From positions 372,001 through 436,000 of the forward strand of contig WNKV01000001.1 of assembly GCA_009720755.1 (NCBI GenBank): a DNA stretch of 64,000 nucleotides, read 5' to 3'. Under the pieces are notes generated by a model. That model was not told where the DNA came from. It saw only the letters and a list, made by a program, of their open reading frames with translations, and made no database searches. Position numbers and translations under genes: made by a program. Numbering within the stretch: position 1 is the stretch's first letter; every line of letters begins with the position of its first letter. The stretch comes from Rhodoplanes serenus (lineage in GTDB: Bacteria; Pseudomonadota; Alphaproteobacteria; Rhizobiales; Xanthobacteraceae). This document shows, in pieces, positions 1 through 8,719 of the stretch.

Positions 1-1
1 C

Positions 2-637
2 GAGTTCTTCGTCAACAAGCTGCGCGACCATGAGAACGAGATCCGCGGGTTGCTTCGCCCGTTCGGCTTGAAGGTCGGCCAAGTCTCGAGTTCCGGCTTC
101 GCCGGGCGCATACGCGATCTGGTGACGGATCGCCCGCGACTCAAGCTCTGCATGGAGGCCCTCCTGACAGCGCGCGAGACGCTCATGAAGCAGTTGGCGG
201 CCCTTCACGGCGAACTGCTCAGGGTCACGAAGAATGACGAGCTGTGCGTACGCTTCATGGGGATTCCGGGGGTTGGGCCTGTGACGGCTCTCGCCTTCAA
301 GACCGCCATCGACCGACCGGATCGATTCCGCCGGTCGAGCGATGTCGGCGCCCATCTCGGCCTGGCACCAAGGCAGCATCAATCCGGTGAGGTTGATAGA
401 AGAGGACGGATCGCCAAAAACGGCGACCGGCTTACGCGCAGCGCCCTGTTTGCCGCCGCCAACGTGATGCTCAGTCGCTCGACCCAATGGACGGCCTTGA
501 AGCACTGGGGCGTCTCGATCGCCAGGCGGAGTTCCCTGAAGAAGGCAAAGGTGGCGGTGGCCCCCAAGCTGGCCGTGATCATGCACCGAATGTGGCGAGA
601 TGGCTCGCCCTTCCGCTGGACCGCCAAGGAGGCTTGA
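2..637 (+). CDS. IS110-family transposase, C-terminal part (cut by window start)
   Basis: The frame is already open at base 2 and runs 211 codons to TGA at 635-637, so the true start lies outside the window. The visible part is the C-terminal transposase domain of IS110/IS116 elements, with a GIPGVGPVTA helix-hairpin-helix-like motif followed by LGLAPRQHQSGEVDRRGRI. The N-terminal RuvC-like DEDD domain is missing because of the window edge, not because of visible damage. IS110 enzymes move without target duplication and use a structured RNA from a non-coding end of the element. The 88-bp sequence repeated just downstream may belong to that end. Confidence 0.85.
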   Translation, partial: EFFVNKLRDHENEIRGLLRPFGLKVGQVSSSGFAGRIRDLVTDRPRLKLCMEALLTARETLMKQLAALHGELLRVTKNDELCVRFMGIPGVGPVTALAFKTAIDRPDRFRRSSDVGAHLGLAPRQHQSGEVDRRGRIAKNGDRLTRSALFAAANVMLSRSTQWTALKHWGVSIARRSSLKKAKVAVAPKLAVIMHRMWRDGSPFRWTAKEA

Positions 638-725
638 GCTCCCATACTCCAAGATCGAGGCGAGGCACCTAGCCAGCCTGACCGAGGTCCCGGCAGGGAC
701 GGGGGATGAGACGAAGGCCGCACGA
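638..725 (+). repeat. 88-bp direct repeat, copy 1, abutting the IS110 stop codon
   Basis: The copy begins at the base after the IS110 stop codon and is repeated 248 bp further on (886-973) with one mismatch (GATGAGACG against GATGAAACG). Its position right behind the transposase suggests it is the right end of the IS110 element. The second copy could mark a second insertion, a partial duplication, or the target-side half of a recombined end. The 160 bp between the copies contain no gene that I recognise. Confidence 0.8.
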
Positions 726-885
726 GTGCATGGGCTGCAATGCTAGCTACGAAGCCCGCCGTTTAGCTTGGTCCGTCTCACCTTCGAAACCCATTATGCG
801 GCGCACAGCGACCGCGGACAGAAGCGTGACCCTATGCCGGTGCGCACCACGGTTCGTGCTTGACGCCCAAGCCCCGATTACAGAA

Positions 886-973
886 GCTCCCATACTCCAA
901 GATCGAGGCGAGGCACCTAGCCAGCCTGACCGAGGTCCCGGCAGGGACGGGGGATGAAACGAAGGCCGCACGA
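886..973 (+). repeat. 88-bp direct repeat, copy 2
   Basis: This is the second copy of the repeat at 638-725, differing at one position. It lies 93 bp upstream of the RaiA-sigma fusion gene. With the first copy it explains most of the 430-bp gene-free stretch between the IS110 gene and position 1067. Nothing else in that stretch looks coding. Confidence 0.8.
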
Positions 974-1066
974 CAAGTCCGCCGAGTGACAGCGCAAAAG
1001 ACTGGCCCGGCGCGATATCGGTCGCGCCGGACCATCTCTTCGGAGAGTTATAGGAAGGTCCACGGC

Positions 1067-2209
1067 ATGAACGTCATTAGATCATTCCGCAATCTCGACC
1101 GGCACGGCCAACAGCGCGCGCCTGAGGTCATCGAGGAGGAGGTGCGGCAACTTGAACCGCACCTTGCGCGCTTTCGCGTGGATCTGGTCCGGCTCGAAGT
1201 CGTTGCCTCGCAGACGAGGGGCAAGAAGCGCATCAAAGTCAGCCTGCGCCTGCAACTGCCGTCGGGCGTGATCGCGGCGCGGGAAGAGGGATTCGAGATC
1301 GAGCCTGTCCTGCGCAAGGCCTTTGCCGACCTGCGCCACCAGGTCGATCGGCATGTGGCGCGCCTCAAGCACGAGCCTGAATACAAGCGTCCCGCCCGCC
1401 GGCGCCGGATCGGCGCCCCGCTGCCGCCCGCGCGGGATGCGGCGGAAGCGGACCGGCGCCAGCTCTTCTTTGACCTGATCGAGGATCATCTCGATACGAT
1501 CTATGACACCGTCAGGCGCGAGTTGACCTATCTCGAATGCAGCGGATCGGTACCGGAGGGATATCTGAGCGTTCGCGGTCTCTTCGATGCGACGATCCTC
1601 AAGGGGCTGGCCCGCTTCGAGGATCGGCCTTCGGAGTTTTCCGTCGGCGACTGGCTGAAACGGCTGGCTTTTGAGACCATCGAGGAAGAATCCCGCGCCG
1701 CCCGCCGCGCCGTGCCTGAGGATGCCGCCTCCATCGAGGCGGAACCCGAGGCCCCGGCGGAGGATCCGACCGAGGCGGATCAGGCGATGTTCGAGTTCTA
1801 CCAGCCCGACGAAGTGCTGATGCTGGAGGACCTCCTCGCCGACGACGGCGGCACAGACCCCGAGAGCCAAGCGGATCGGCATAAGATCGCCATGGTGCTG
1901 CACCGGGCAATCGCCGATCTTCCGTCGGTCGAACGCCGCGTTCTCTATCGGCTCCACCTCGACAACGCTACGATCGCGGAGACGGCAGACCTTTTCGGCC
2001 TGACCGAGACAGTGGTCGCCGAGATCGCAGAAAATGCGGGCGCGACACTACGCGCGAGGCTTGCCGAAGCCGGGTTGGTCAGAGATCCATCAGGCCGCGC
2101 GCCCATCGAACGGGAAATCGCTCACACGCGGCGTCTGCCTCAGCCGATCGAGGATCGCCGCCGCGTGGCCGCCGCCCTAACCGGCGAGGAGGCCGGCTCC
2201 GACACCTGA
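1067..2209 (+). CDS. RaiA/HPF-like ribosome-associated domain fused to a sigma-70 region 4-like domain
   Basis: A 380-residue protein. Residues 1-110 resemble the S30AE (RaiA/HPF) fold, which binds the small ribosomal subunit and quiets translation in starved or anoxic cells. A basic linker follows (PARRRRIG), then a helical stretch at about 140-230, an acidic linker, and a segment at about 295-355 reading DLPSVERRVLYRLHL and IAETADLFGLTETVVAEI, which looks like the helix-turn-helix of sigma-70 region 4. The ATG at 1067 is chosen because AGGAAGG lies 9-10 bp upstream; the frame is open further up through the repeat. An HdeD gene follows 26 bp later. Role inferred: coupling ribosome hibernation and transcription under stress. 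The N-terminal call is firmer than the C-terminal one. Confidence 0.65.
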   Translation: MNVIRSFRNLDRHGQQRAPEVIEEEVRQLEPHLARFRVDLVRLEVVASQTRGKKRIKVSLRLQLPSGVIAAREEGFEIEPVLRKAFADLRHQVDRHVARLKHEPEYKRPARRRRIGAPLPPARDAAEADRRQLFFDLIEDHLDTIYDTVRRELTYLECSGSVPEGYLSVRGLFDATILKGLARFEDRPSEFSVGDWLKRLAFETIEEESRAARRAVPEDAASIEAEPEAPAEDPTEADQAMFEFYQPDEVLMLEDLLADDGGTDPESQADRHKIAMVLHRAIADLPSVERRVLYRLHLDNATIAETADLFGLTETVVAEIAENAGATLRARLAEAGLVRDPSGRAPIEREIAHTRRLPQPIEDRRRVAAALTGEEAGSDT

Positions 2210-2235
2210 CATGGAACTGAATAGGAGATCGACCA

Positions 2236-2883
2236 ATGACCATAGCCTCTGAAAACCCGACTGATAAGATGCAGGACATGCTGTGCAGCCTGTCCCGGAA
2301 TTGGTGGGCATTCGTGTTACGCGGCGTGCTCGCATTGATCATCGCAGTGCTAGCCTTCGTCATGCCTGCGGAAGCGCTTCTGGCGCTCACGCTGGTCTTC
2401 GGCGCGTTCGCCTTTGCCGACGGCGTGTTCGGCCTCGTCGCCGCGATACGTAACATCCGCAAGGGCAAACGCTGGGGCTGGCTGATGTTCAGCGGCATTC
2501 TGGGCATCGCCACGGGCGTCGTCGTGGTTGTCTCGCCTTTTGTCGCGACGCTTGTGCTTGCGACATTCCTCTGGGCCAGCATCGCATTCTGGTCCGTGTT
2601 CTCGGGTGCCCTCGAGATCGCGGCAGCGATCCGCCTGCGAAAGGAAATCAACGGCGAAATCTGGCTGATCCTGAGCGGCCTTCTCTCGGTCGTTCTCGGT
2701 GTCGTCGTGACCTGGATGCTGCTGACGCGCCCGGTCGAAAGCTTCCTCGCGCTCGGCTGGCTGATCGGCTTCTACGCCGCGGTCTTCGGGGTGATGATGA
2801 TCCTCCTCGGGCTACGGCTTCGCAAGGCGGATCGTTCGGACGGTGCGGCCTTCGATGACGCTCCCCCATCGGCAAAGGCGTGA
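2236..2883 (+). CDS. HdeD-family (DUF308) membrane protein
   Basis: A 215-residue protein with six hydrophobic segments in three helix pairs and a short charged tail (RLRKADRSDG), as in HdeD/DUF308 inner-membrane proteins linked to acid and general stress. The N-terminal NWWAFVLRGVLALIIAVLAF stretch is typical of the family. AGGAGA lies 9 bp before the ATG. The gene is 26 bp downstream of the RaiA-sigma fusion, and its stop overlaps the GTG of the next small frame, suggesting one stress operon. A second HdeD gene lies at 18528-19151. The molecular activity of the family is not established. Confidence 0.85.
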   Translation: MTIASENPTDKMQDMLCSLSRNWWAFVLRGVLALIIAVLAFVMPAEALLALTLVFGAFAFADGVFGLVAAIRNIRKGKRWGWLMFSGILGIATGVVVVVSPFVATLVLATFLWASIAFWSVFSGALEIAAAIRLRKEINGEIWLILSGLLSVVLGVVVTWMLLTRPVESFLALGWLIGFYAAVFGVMMILLGLRLRKADRSDGAAFDDAPPSAKA

Positions 2884-3095
2884 GGTGCCCTGTGGTGGAT
2901 GACGGGCGACTTGCCGGCGAGGAGCACGATTTCACCCGATGGGACGAAACGATCTTCGACCGTTGCCTGAGCACCGGCTTCAATCCGTTCGGCAGCGGTC
3001 CGACGCCAATCTTCCTGCGGCACCGGGACGCAGAGGCGCCGGACGCCGATGCAAAGCCGTGCATGCCACCTGACACCGAAAATGCGAGGTGCTGA
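2880..3095 (+). CDS. small unknown protein, coupled to neighbours on both sides
   Basis: A 71-codon frame that starts with GTG overlapping the HdeD stop (GTGA) and ends with a TGA overlapping the ATG of the next gene (TGATG). The product is hydrophilic with several Asp, Pro and Cys residues and shows no domain I recognise. The exact overlap at both ends is the main argument that it is translated. Against it: no AGGAGG-like site, and a composition not clearly protein-like. It may simply be spacer DNA. Confidence 0.35.
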   Translation: MRCPVVDDGRLAGEEHDFTRWDETIFDRCLSTGFNPFGSGPTPIFLRHRDAEAPDADAKPCMPPDTENARC

Positions 3096-3715
3096 TGTCG
3101 AACCGCCTGCCTGACTTGGCATTTGCTGCTGCGGCCGCTGCCTTGGGCATCGGCATCGTTTTCGTTTTTCGTTCGATGTATCTTGCCGAAGACATACTGC
3201 CTTTCGCGCAGGAGATGACGCTCATCTTCCTCGGCGCTGTCGTGACGATCATTCTGACCGCGGCGCTTCTCAATCGCCAGACCGATCTCGAGCTTCGCAA
3301 GGAAGGAAGGGTCATCATCCTCCAGCAGCAATGCGACATTTACATGGCCTGCATCGAGAAGGTCGCAGAGATCGTGGAAACCGCAAGGCACGATGCGAAG
3401 CTGATCGATGAACTGCGTGTTCTCAGCCACAAGCTGGCTGTGGTCGCGAGTGCAGGGGTCGTGTCCAGCTTCGAGCAGGTACTGGAGAGCTTGCAGTCCG
3501 GTTTTGCTGACGGCACGCTCTCGGACGGGGACGGAGAGGGCGTGATGAATGCCGTCGCCGATCTCACGATAGCGATGCGGTCGGACGTCCTGCACGCTGC
3601 TGCCTTTCCTTCGCAGAACACCGAACGCGCCGTTCGCCTGAATTCGAGGCGAATGGAAAAACTCGACGATCTCGAACGTCACCTTCTCGTATCCACCGAC
3701 ACCCGGGAGAACTGA
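3095..3715 (+). CDS. conserved-looking membrane protein of unknown function
   Basis: A 206-residue protein with two hydrophobic helices near the N-terminus (about 8-28 and 42-62) followed by a long soluble alpha-helical part (about 70-200) that probably faces the cytoplasm. I do not recognise the family. The ATG at 3095 is preferred over an in-frame GTG six bases earlier because GCGAGG precedes it at a usable distance. It lies in the RaiA-HdeD operon with only one base before the next gene, so a role in the same stress response is likely but unproven. Confidence 0.6.
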   Translation: MSNRLPDLAFAAAAAALGIGIVFVFRSMYLAEDILPFAQEMTLIFLGAVVTIILTAALLNRQTDLELRKEGRVIILQQQCDIYMACIEKVAEIVETARHDAKLIDELRVLSHKLAVVASAGVVSSFEQVLESLQSGFADGTLSDGDGEGVMNAVADLTIAMRSDVLHAAAFPSQNTERAVRLNSRRMEKLDDLERHLLVSTDTREN

Positions 3716-3716
3716 T

Positions 3717-3956
3717 ATGCGCGGCCATAATCGCCCACCATTCCCGCCGAAAATTCCCGGAACCGATCTGCCATCCTGGGACGTGCCGACGGCAATCATC
3801 TACCGTCCTGCCCGTTCCGCGATGACATCGGCGCCTCGGCCCAACTACTGGGTCCTCGAGTTCGAGCCGTCCCGGCCGCCGCAGATCGAGCCGCTGATGG
3901 GATACACGTCCAGCGGCGATCCCTATCGTCCGATCCGGCTGAAGTTTCCGGATCAC
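3717..3956 (+). pseudogene. NDUFS4-like (ETC complex I subunit) protein, N-terminal fragment cut by IS3 debris
   Basis: The first 80 codons read IYRPARSAMTSAPRPNYWVL, then FEPSRP, PLMGYTSSGDP and RLKFPDH. This is the pattern of the NDUFS4-type electron-transport complex I accessory subunit, found as a stand-alone gene in alphaproteobacteria. After RLKFPDH the resemblance stops and the DNA becomes the reverse strand of an IS3 transposase gene, so the C-terminal part is lost. The frame continues to 4277 only by reading through IS sequence. It starts one base after the preceding gene, consistent with the same operon. Confidence 0.65.
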
Positions 3957-3959
3957 GAC

Positions 3960-4156
3960 CGGCGCTGCGGCCTTCGCCTCGCCGTCGAACACGCCCGCTG
4001 CCCCATCGAGGAGCTGATTGCGCCATTGCGTGATCTGGTTCGGATGCACGTCGAACTGCTGCGCCAGCTCGACGATCGTCTTCTCGCCCCGCACGGCTGC
4101 AAGGGCCACCTTCGCCTTGAAGGCCGGCGTATGGTTCCGCCGCGGTCGTTTCGCCA
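3960..4156 (-). pseudogene. IS3-family OrfA fragment
   Basis: Reading leftward from the ATG at 4156 the product begins MAKRPRRNHTPAFKAKVALA, then HPNQITQWRNQLLDG, the N-terminal helix-turn-helix of an IS3-family OrfA. The match ends after about 65 codons at the junction with the NDUFS4-like fragment; the frame beyond is antisense to that gene. OrfB is absent. This is debris, but it marks the event that truncated the complex I-like gene. Confidence 0.75.
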
Positions 4157-4239
4157 TGGTCTCTCCTGTCGCGGCCATCATGCCGCCTTCAGGCAGAAAC
4201 TCCACTTATCCGACCTGTCCAAATTTCCCGAGCCAGCTC

Positions 4240-4374
4240 TTACTTGGCCTTCCAGTTATACAGCGTCGCCTCGCTGACACCGTGCTTGCGGGCCAGATCG
4301 CCCGCCTTCGCACCCGCCTCATGCTCGCGCAGAACGGCGATGATCTGCTCTTCAGTGAACCGCTTCCGCTTCAT
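4240..4374 (-). pseudogene. second IS3-family OrfA fragment, different subtype
   Basis: The frame starts [20 protein letters not shown] and ends LYNWKAK followed at once by a stop, so only the helix-turn-helix part remains (44 codons). The sequence is close to the OrfA of the intact IS3 element at 23173-24448 ([20 protein letters not shown]) but not identical, so it derives from a related insertion. It lies 84 bp from the other OrfA fragment, showing at least two successive IS events here. Confidence 0.8.
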
Positions 4375-4714
4375 CTGTCCGTCCTTCAATCGAGGCCGGA
4401 CTCTAATCTCAGATGGAGGAAAAACTCAGTGGCAGGTCACGTTCGAACAAAGCACCATCACAGTTTTCAACGCCACTCGAGACAGTGCGTCTCCATCGCG
4501 ACAACCGAGCGTATAGTCGATCCCTAAACCCGGAGTGCCTATGACGGTCCGCGTGGGAACGGCTCGCGGTTCATTTGGGACGAACTCTAATCAATTTTTC
4601 GGCCCACTCATATGCTCTCTAATTGAAACCAACACGCTCTCGAATTCGGCGTCATCTCGTGTCCAAAAACGAGCGATTGCGTACAGGGGTAAAACTCCCT
4701 GTCCACAAATTATC
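4375..4714. other. gene-free stretch between IS3 debris and the resolvase promoter
   Basis: About 340 bp of mixed, partly AT-rich sequence with short frames only. None has a ribosome-binding site or a recognisable product. It probably contains IS ends and the outer part of the resolvase regulatory region. Confidence 0.5.
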
Positions 4715-4762
4715 TTGACATGATTTCGAACAAATAAGATATTTCGGACAGCCTATTCGGAC
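4715..4762 (+). promoter_or_regulatory. candidate resolvase promoter and recombination/operator site
   Basis: TTGACA at 4715-4720 and GATATT at 4738-4743 are 17 bp apart, a plausible sigma-70 promoter. Over and after it lie three TTCGRAC repeats (4725-4731, 4743-4749, 4756-4762), the last forming the small palindrome TTCGGACGAA. Repeats overlapping the promoter of a serine resolvase gene are typical of a res site or an autoregulatory operator. The assignment is an inference from position and layout. Confidence 0.4.
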
Positions 4763-4774
4763 GAAATTGACCTC

Positions 4775-5368
4775 ATGCCACGCACCTTTGCCTATGTCCG
4801 CGTCTCCACGATCGGGCAGACCACCGAAAACCAGATTCAGGAAATCGAGGCCGCCGGCTTTCACGTCGAGCCGCGACGGATCGTCACCGAGACGGTTTCC
4901 GGCAGCACGGCCATTGTGCAGCGCCGTGGCTTTTCCCGGCTCATGGACAAGCTGGAGTCCGGGGACATTCTCATCGTGACCAAGCTCGACCGCCTCGGCC
5001 GTGATGCGATCGATGTCAGCACCACCGTCAGGACGCTGGCCGAAATGGGCGTAAGGGTCTATTGCCTCGCGCTCGGCGGGGCCGATCTCACCAGTTCGGC
5101 CGGTACTATGACCATGAACGTGCTCAACGCCGTCGCCCAGTTCGAAAGGGATCTGCTGATCGAGCGGACGCAATCCGGCCTCAAGCGCGCCAAGTCGGAA
5201 GGCAAGGCCCTCGGCCGTCCTTCGACGCTGAGCGATAAACAGAAGCAAGATGTGCGCGGCGATCTCACGACGGGGATGAGCGTTTCGGCGATCGCACGGA
5301 AGTTCGCGACCAGCAGGCAGACCATTATGCGGGTTCGCGACGAAGGTTCACGGTCCGTTCGACCTTAG
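4775..5368 (+). CDS. serine recombinase (resolvase/invertase family)
   Basis: A 197-residue small serine recombinase. The N-terminal catalytic domain starts FAYVRVST with the nucleophilic serine at residue 11. KLDRLGRDA lies near residue 70, and the E-helix region NVLNAVAQFERDLLIERTQSG near 120-140. The C-terminal 45 residues form a Hin-type helix-turn-helix (SVSAIARKFATSRQTIMRV). Length and layout fit Tn3-type resolvases and Pin-type invertases. No matching transposase lies next to it, so it may be the remnant of a transposon or the resolution system of a plasmid. Confidence 0.9.
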   Translation: MPRTFAYVRVSTIGQTTENQIQEIEAAGFHVEPRRIVTETVSGSTAIVQRRGFSRLMDKLESGDILIVTKLDRLGRDAIDVSTTVRTLAEMGVRVYCLALGGADLTSSAGTMTMNVLNAVAQFERDLLIERTQSGLKRAKSEGKALGRPSTLSDKQKQDVRGDLTTGMSVSAIARKFATSRQTIMRVRDEGSRSVRP

Positions 5369-5375
5369 CGTGTCT

Positions 5376-5401
5376 GGGGGAACAAAGCTTGTTCCGACCC
5401 C
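5376..5401 (+). terminator. hairpin after the resolvase gene
   Basis: GGAACAA (5379-5385) pairs with TTGTTCC (5389-5395) over a three-base loop, flanked by GGG and CCCC that can extend the stem past a two-base bulge. It starts 8 bp after the resolvase stop. There is no U-run, so termination is plausible, not certain. Confidence 0.5.
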
Positions 5402-5448
5402 AAGACGCAGGGCTGCGCGCTGCCCAGGACAGCACCGCCTTGACGTTA

Positions 5449-6299
5449 GGTCATGTTGACAAATGGCGGACCCATAGGCGGATCGAGGTTATGTCGATGA
5501 AGGCCAGGAAGCTTTCTGCGGTTTTGTCGTAGCGAGTGGCGACGCGGCGGGCGTTCTTGAGCTTGTTGAAGCAGCGTTCGACGAGGTTGCGTCGCCGATA
5601 GAGGGTGCGATCCACGGCAACCCGCAGCTTGCGGGATTTGCGCATCGGGATGATCGGGACGACATTGCGCGCCTCCATGGTTTTGCGAACATTGTCAGAG
5701 CCATAGCCGCGATCCGCTAGCAGAACGGCGGGCTCTGGCAGGTTGTCGCCCATGACCAGATCGAAGCCCAGGTAGTCCGATGTGTGGCCCGGTGTGATGT
5801 CCGATCTCATGGGGAGGCCCGCGCCGTTGACGCGGAGGTGGATCTTGGTCGTGAAGCCACCTCGCGAACGGCCGAAAGCTTGTCGCGGAGTCCCCCTTTA
5901 GCGCCCGCTGCCTGATGATGGGCGCGGACGACGGTGCTGTCGATCATCTGCAGGGTGGCTGGGACCAGCCCGCTCTCGTTCAACGCATCCATGATCTGCT
6001 CCCACAGCCCTGCCAGGGTCCAGCGCCGGAACTGACGGTAGACGGATGACCACTTGCCGAACTCCTCGGGCAAGTCACGCCAGGGCGACCCTGTTCGCGC
6101 TATCCAGAAAATCCCATCCAGAACAAGACGATGGTTCAGGGGTTTGCGTCCGTTCGGGGCGCGGGCGGCAAGGATGAAGCGTTCATGAAACGCCCACTCC
6201 TCGTCCGACATCAGGTCTCGTGCCAAGCTGGTCTCCATCGCAGATACCAGCTTGAATCACGTTCAGACCGCCATGTGAATCCATTTTGTCAACACGACC
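5449..6299 (-). mobile_element. complete IS5-family element (IS427-like group), 851 bp
   Basis: The terminal inverted repeats begin GGTCATGTTGACAAA on the left and GGTCGTGTTGACAAA on the right (read inward) and enclose a two-frame transposase. The flanks carry TA on both sides (5447-5448 and 6300-6301), as expected for this group's short target duplication. The right end lies inside a P-type ATPase gene whose 5' part is not found on the left, so the insertion was followed by a deletion or rearrangement. Confidence 0.85.
5451..6238 (-). CDS. IS5-family DDE transposase made by -1 frameshifting
   Basis: The first frame (6238 to 5807) begins METSLARDLMSDEEW and carries the first catalytic Asp in QMIDSTVVRAHHQAAG. 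The second frame (ending at 5451) carries LLADRGYGSDNVRKTMEARN with the second Asp and FNKLKNARRVATRYDKTAESF with the final Glu region. The frames overlap around 5880-5900, where AAAGGGGG (minus strand) offers a -1 slippery site just after AAGAKGGL. This is the normal expression mode in IS427-like elements, so the gene is probably functional. The call joins both frames. Confidence 0.85.
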
Positions 6300-8608
6300 T
6301 AGTCCCGGGCGACATCGTCTTGATCGAAGCTGGAGATCGTGTGCCTGCGGATCTGCGGCTATTGCGGGCCCGGAATCTGAAGATTGATGAATCCGCTCTG
6401 ACTGGGGAATCGATTACGGTCGAAAAAAATGAGAAGCCCGTCAGCGAGCATGCGGCATTGGGAGACCGACGATGCATGGCTTATGCCGGTACGTTCGTCG
6501 TTGCGGGCCAAGGGCAGGGAATAGTGATTGCAACGGGTCTTGAAACGGAGATCGGGCACATCAGCTCGATGTTGCGAGCGGTCGAGACGCTCACTACCCC
6601 GTTGATCCGCCAGATCGATCATTTCGCTCGCTATCTTACCCTCGCGATCCTTGGCGTTTCATCCATCATGTTTATACTAGCAGTCTGGCTTAGGTCATAT
6701 CCATGGGTCGATGCGTTTATGATCGTGGTCGGCCTTGCGGTCGCTGCGATTCCGGAGGGACTTCCGGCGGTGATGACCATCACTCTTGCGATCGGCGTGC
6801 AAAGAATGGCCCAGCGTCATGCCATCGTCCGTCTGCTGCCTGCCGTCGAAACGCTTGGGTCGGTTTCCATCATCTGCTCAGACAAGACTGGAACTCTCAC
6901 CAAAAATGAAATGACCGTGCGGACAGTCGTTACAAAGGCCGGCTTCACCGAAGTTACTGGAACCGGGTATGACCCACGCGGAGCATTCCGGCAAGGCGAT
7001 CGCGAAGTCGACGGCGTGGCGGATCCGGCTCTTAGAGAATTGGCATTGGCGGCATTGCTTTGCAATAACGCGGTGTTGCGCCGCACGGAAACTGGCTGGG
7101 CCGTCGATGGCGATCCGATGGAAGGCGCGCTCGTGTCGTTTGCGATCAAGGCAGGATACGACGCCGAGACGACGCGGCGTCAATTTCCTAGGACCGACGA
7201 AATTCCATTTGATTCTCGATATCGTTATATGGCGACGCTGCATCATGGCCACGACAACGGATTTGTGGCTTATGTGAAGGGCGCGCCTGAACAAGTGATT
7301 GCCATGTGCTCCAGCCAATACACATCGCAGGGACCAGAGCAAATCGACTTGGCACACTGGAACCGGATGGTTGACGTACTAGGCGCGAATGGCCAGCGCG
7401 TGCTGGCGCTGGCGAAGAAGCCGATGCCGCACAGCGCTCATGACCTCACATTTCGGGAGGTCGAACGGGATCTGGTCCTCATCGGTTTGGCCGGACTGAT
7501 TGACCCGCCACGTGAGGAGGCCATTACCGCTGTCGCAGAGTGCGCAACCGCCGGTATTCGGGTCAAGATGATCACCGGAGACCATGCTGCGACCGCTACA
7601 GCCGTTGCGCGCCAACTCGGTCTGGAACGGCCAAACTCCGTCATCACTGGGGATCGGCTGGATTCCCTGGATGATGAGGCACTCCGTCTAGCGGTCAAAG
7701 GGACGACTGTTTTCGCGCGCACGACCCCCGAGCACAAATTGCGTTTGGTGGAGACGCTTCAGGCGGACGGCGCGATCGTTGCCATGACTGGAGATGGCGT
7801 CAACGACGCCCCGGCGCTCAAGCGAGCGGATGTGGGGATTGCCATGGGCCGCAAGGGTACCGAGGCAGCGAAGGAGGCGGCTGAAGTAGTGCTGGCCGAC
7901 GATAATTTTGCCACGATCGTCGCCGCAGTCCGCGAAGGCCGCACGGTTCATGACAACTTGACCAAAGTAATCGGCTGGACTTTGCCCACGAACGCCGGTG
8001 AAGCCATGACGATCATCGTGGCGATCCTGATTGGTTTGACGCTACCTCTAACTCCAGTCCAAATTTTGTGGATCAACATGGTAACCGCGGTCGGACTCGG
8101 ATTAACGCTCGCATTCGAGCCCCCGGAGCCGGACATAATGCAACGACCACCACGTGCACCGGACGCGCCAATCTTGACCGGACTGTTGCTGTGGAGGGTT
8201 ATTTTCGTGTCGTTGTTATTTGCGGCAGGGGCGTTCGGCATGTTCTTCTGGGCTGAAAAACGTGCTCTGTCGATCGAAGAGGCGCACACCGTGGTCGTGA
8301 ATGCCATTGTCGTTATGGAGATATTCTATTTGTTCGGAATGCGGCATCGCCGCGCGAGCGCTTTCACTTGGCCGGGCGTCCTCGGTACGCCGGCGGTCAT
8401 AGCTGGAATCGCGTTCACGTTATCGGCCCAACTGCTGTTCACTTACGCACCATTCATGCAGACGATCTTCGCAGCACGCGCGATCTCCGTTGCCGATGGG
8501 CTGCTCATCATAGCGACGGGCGTCGCGTTTCTGCTTATCCTTGAGCTTGAGAAGTTCATTATGCGCAGATTGCATCCACAGTTAGAAGCTGTGGGAATGA
8601 CGGCATAG
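6300..8608 (+). pseudogene. P-type cation-transporting ATPase, N-terminus removed at the IS5 insertion
   Basis: From the IS5 end the protein reads LVPGDIVLIEAGDRVPADLR, then the actuator loop LTGES, TM4 with AAIPEGLPAVMT, the phosphorylation motif DKTGTLTKNE (Asp codon at 6891), a KGAPE nucleotide-binding motif, TGDGVNDAPALKRADVGIAM, and six C-terminal membrane helices. PEGLP in TM4 points to the Ca/Mg/Na group. About 100-130 residues with the first two helices are absent, so transport is very unlikely. An ATG inside the IS5 (6131, antisense to the transposase) stays in frame with the remnant and could give a chimeric product. The ATPase would have been part of the stress island. Confidence 0.85.
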
Positions 8609-8719
8609 CGTGCCGCACCGTGCTGGGCATCGCACAATCTTCGCCGCGCAATCTCTTTGAATGTCACGCAGGAGCAGTCGATTGACGGCTGTCAGTGAGG
8701 TTTCCGCTTCCCGGCAAAC

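Noticed and set aside
4725-4762. TTCGRAC repeats before the resolvase as an AbiEi binding site
   Set aside because: They resemble the AbiE operator arms (TTCGGAC) but are direct, not inverted with a 13-bp spacer, and lie 57 kb away.
6131-6299. Start of the P-type ATPase inside the IS5
   Set aside because: The ATG is antisense IS sequence; real ATPase sequence begins at the IS end, so the gene is called as truncated and the fusion only as a finding.
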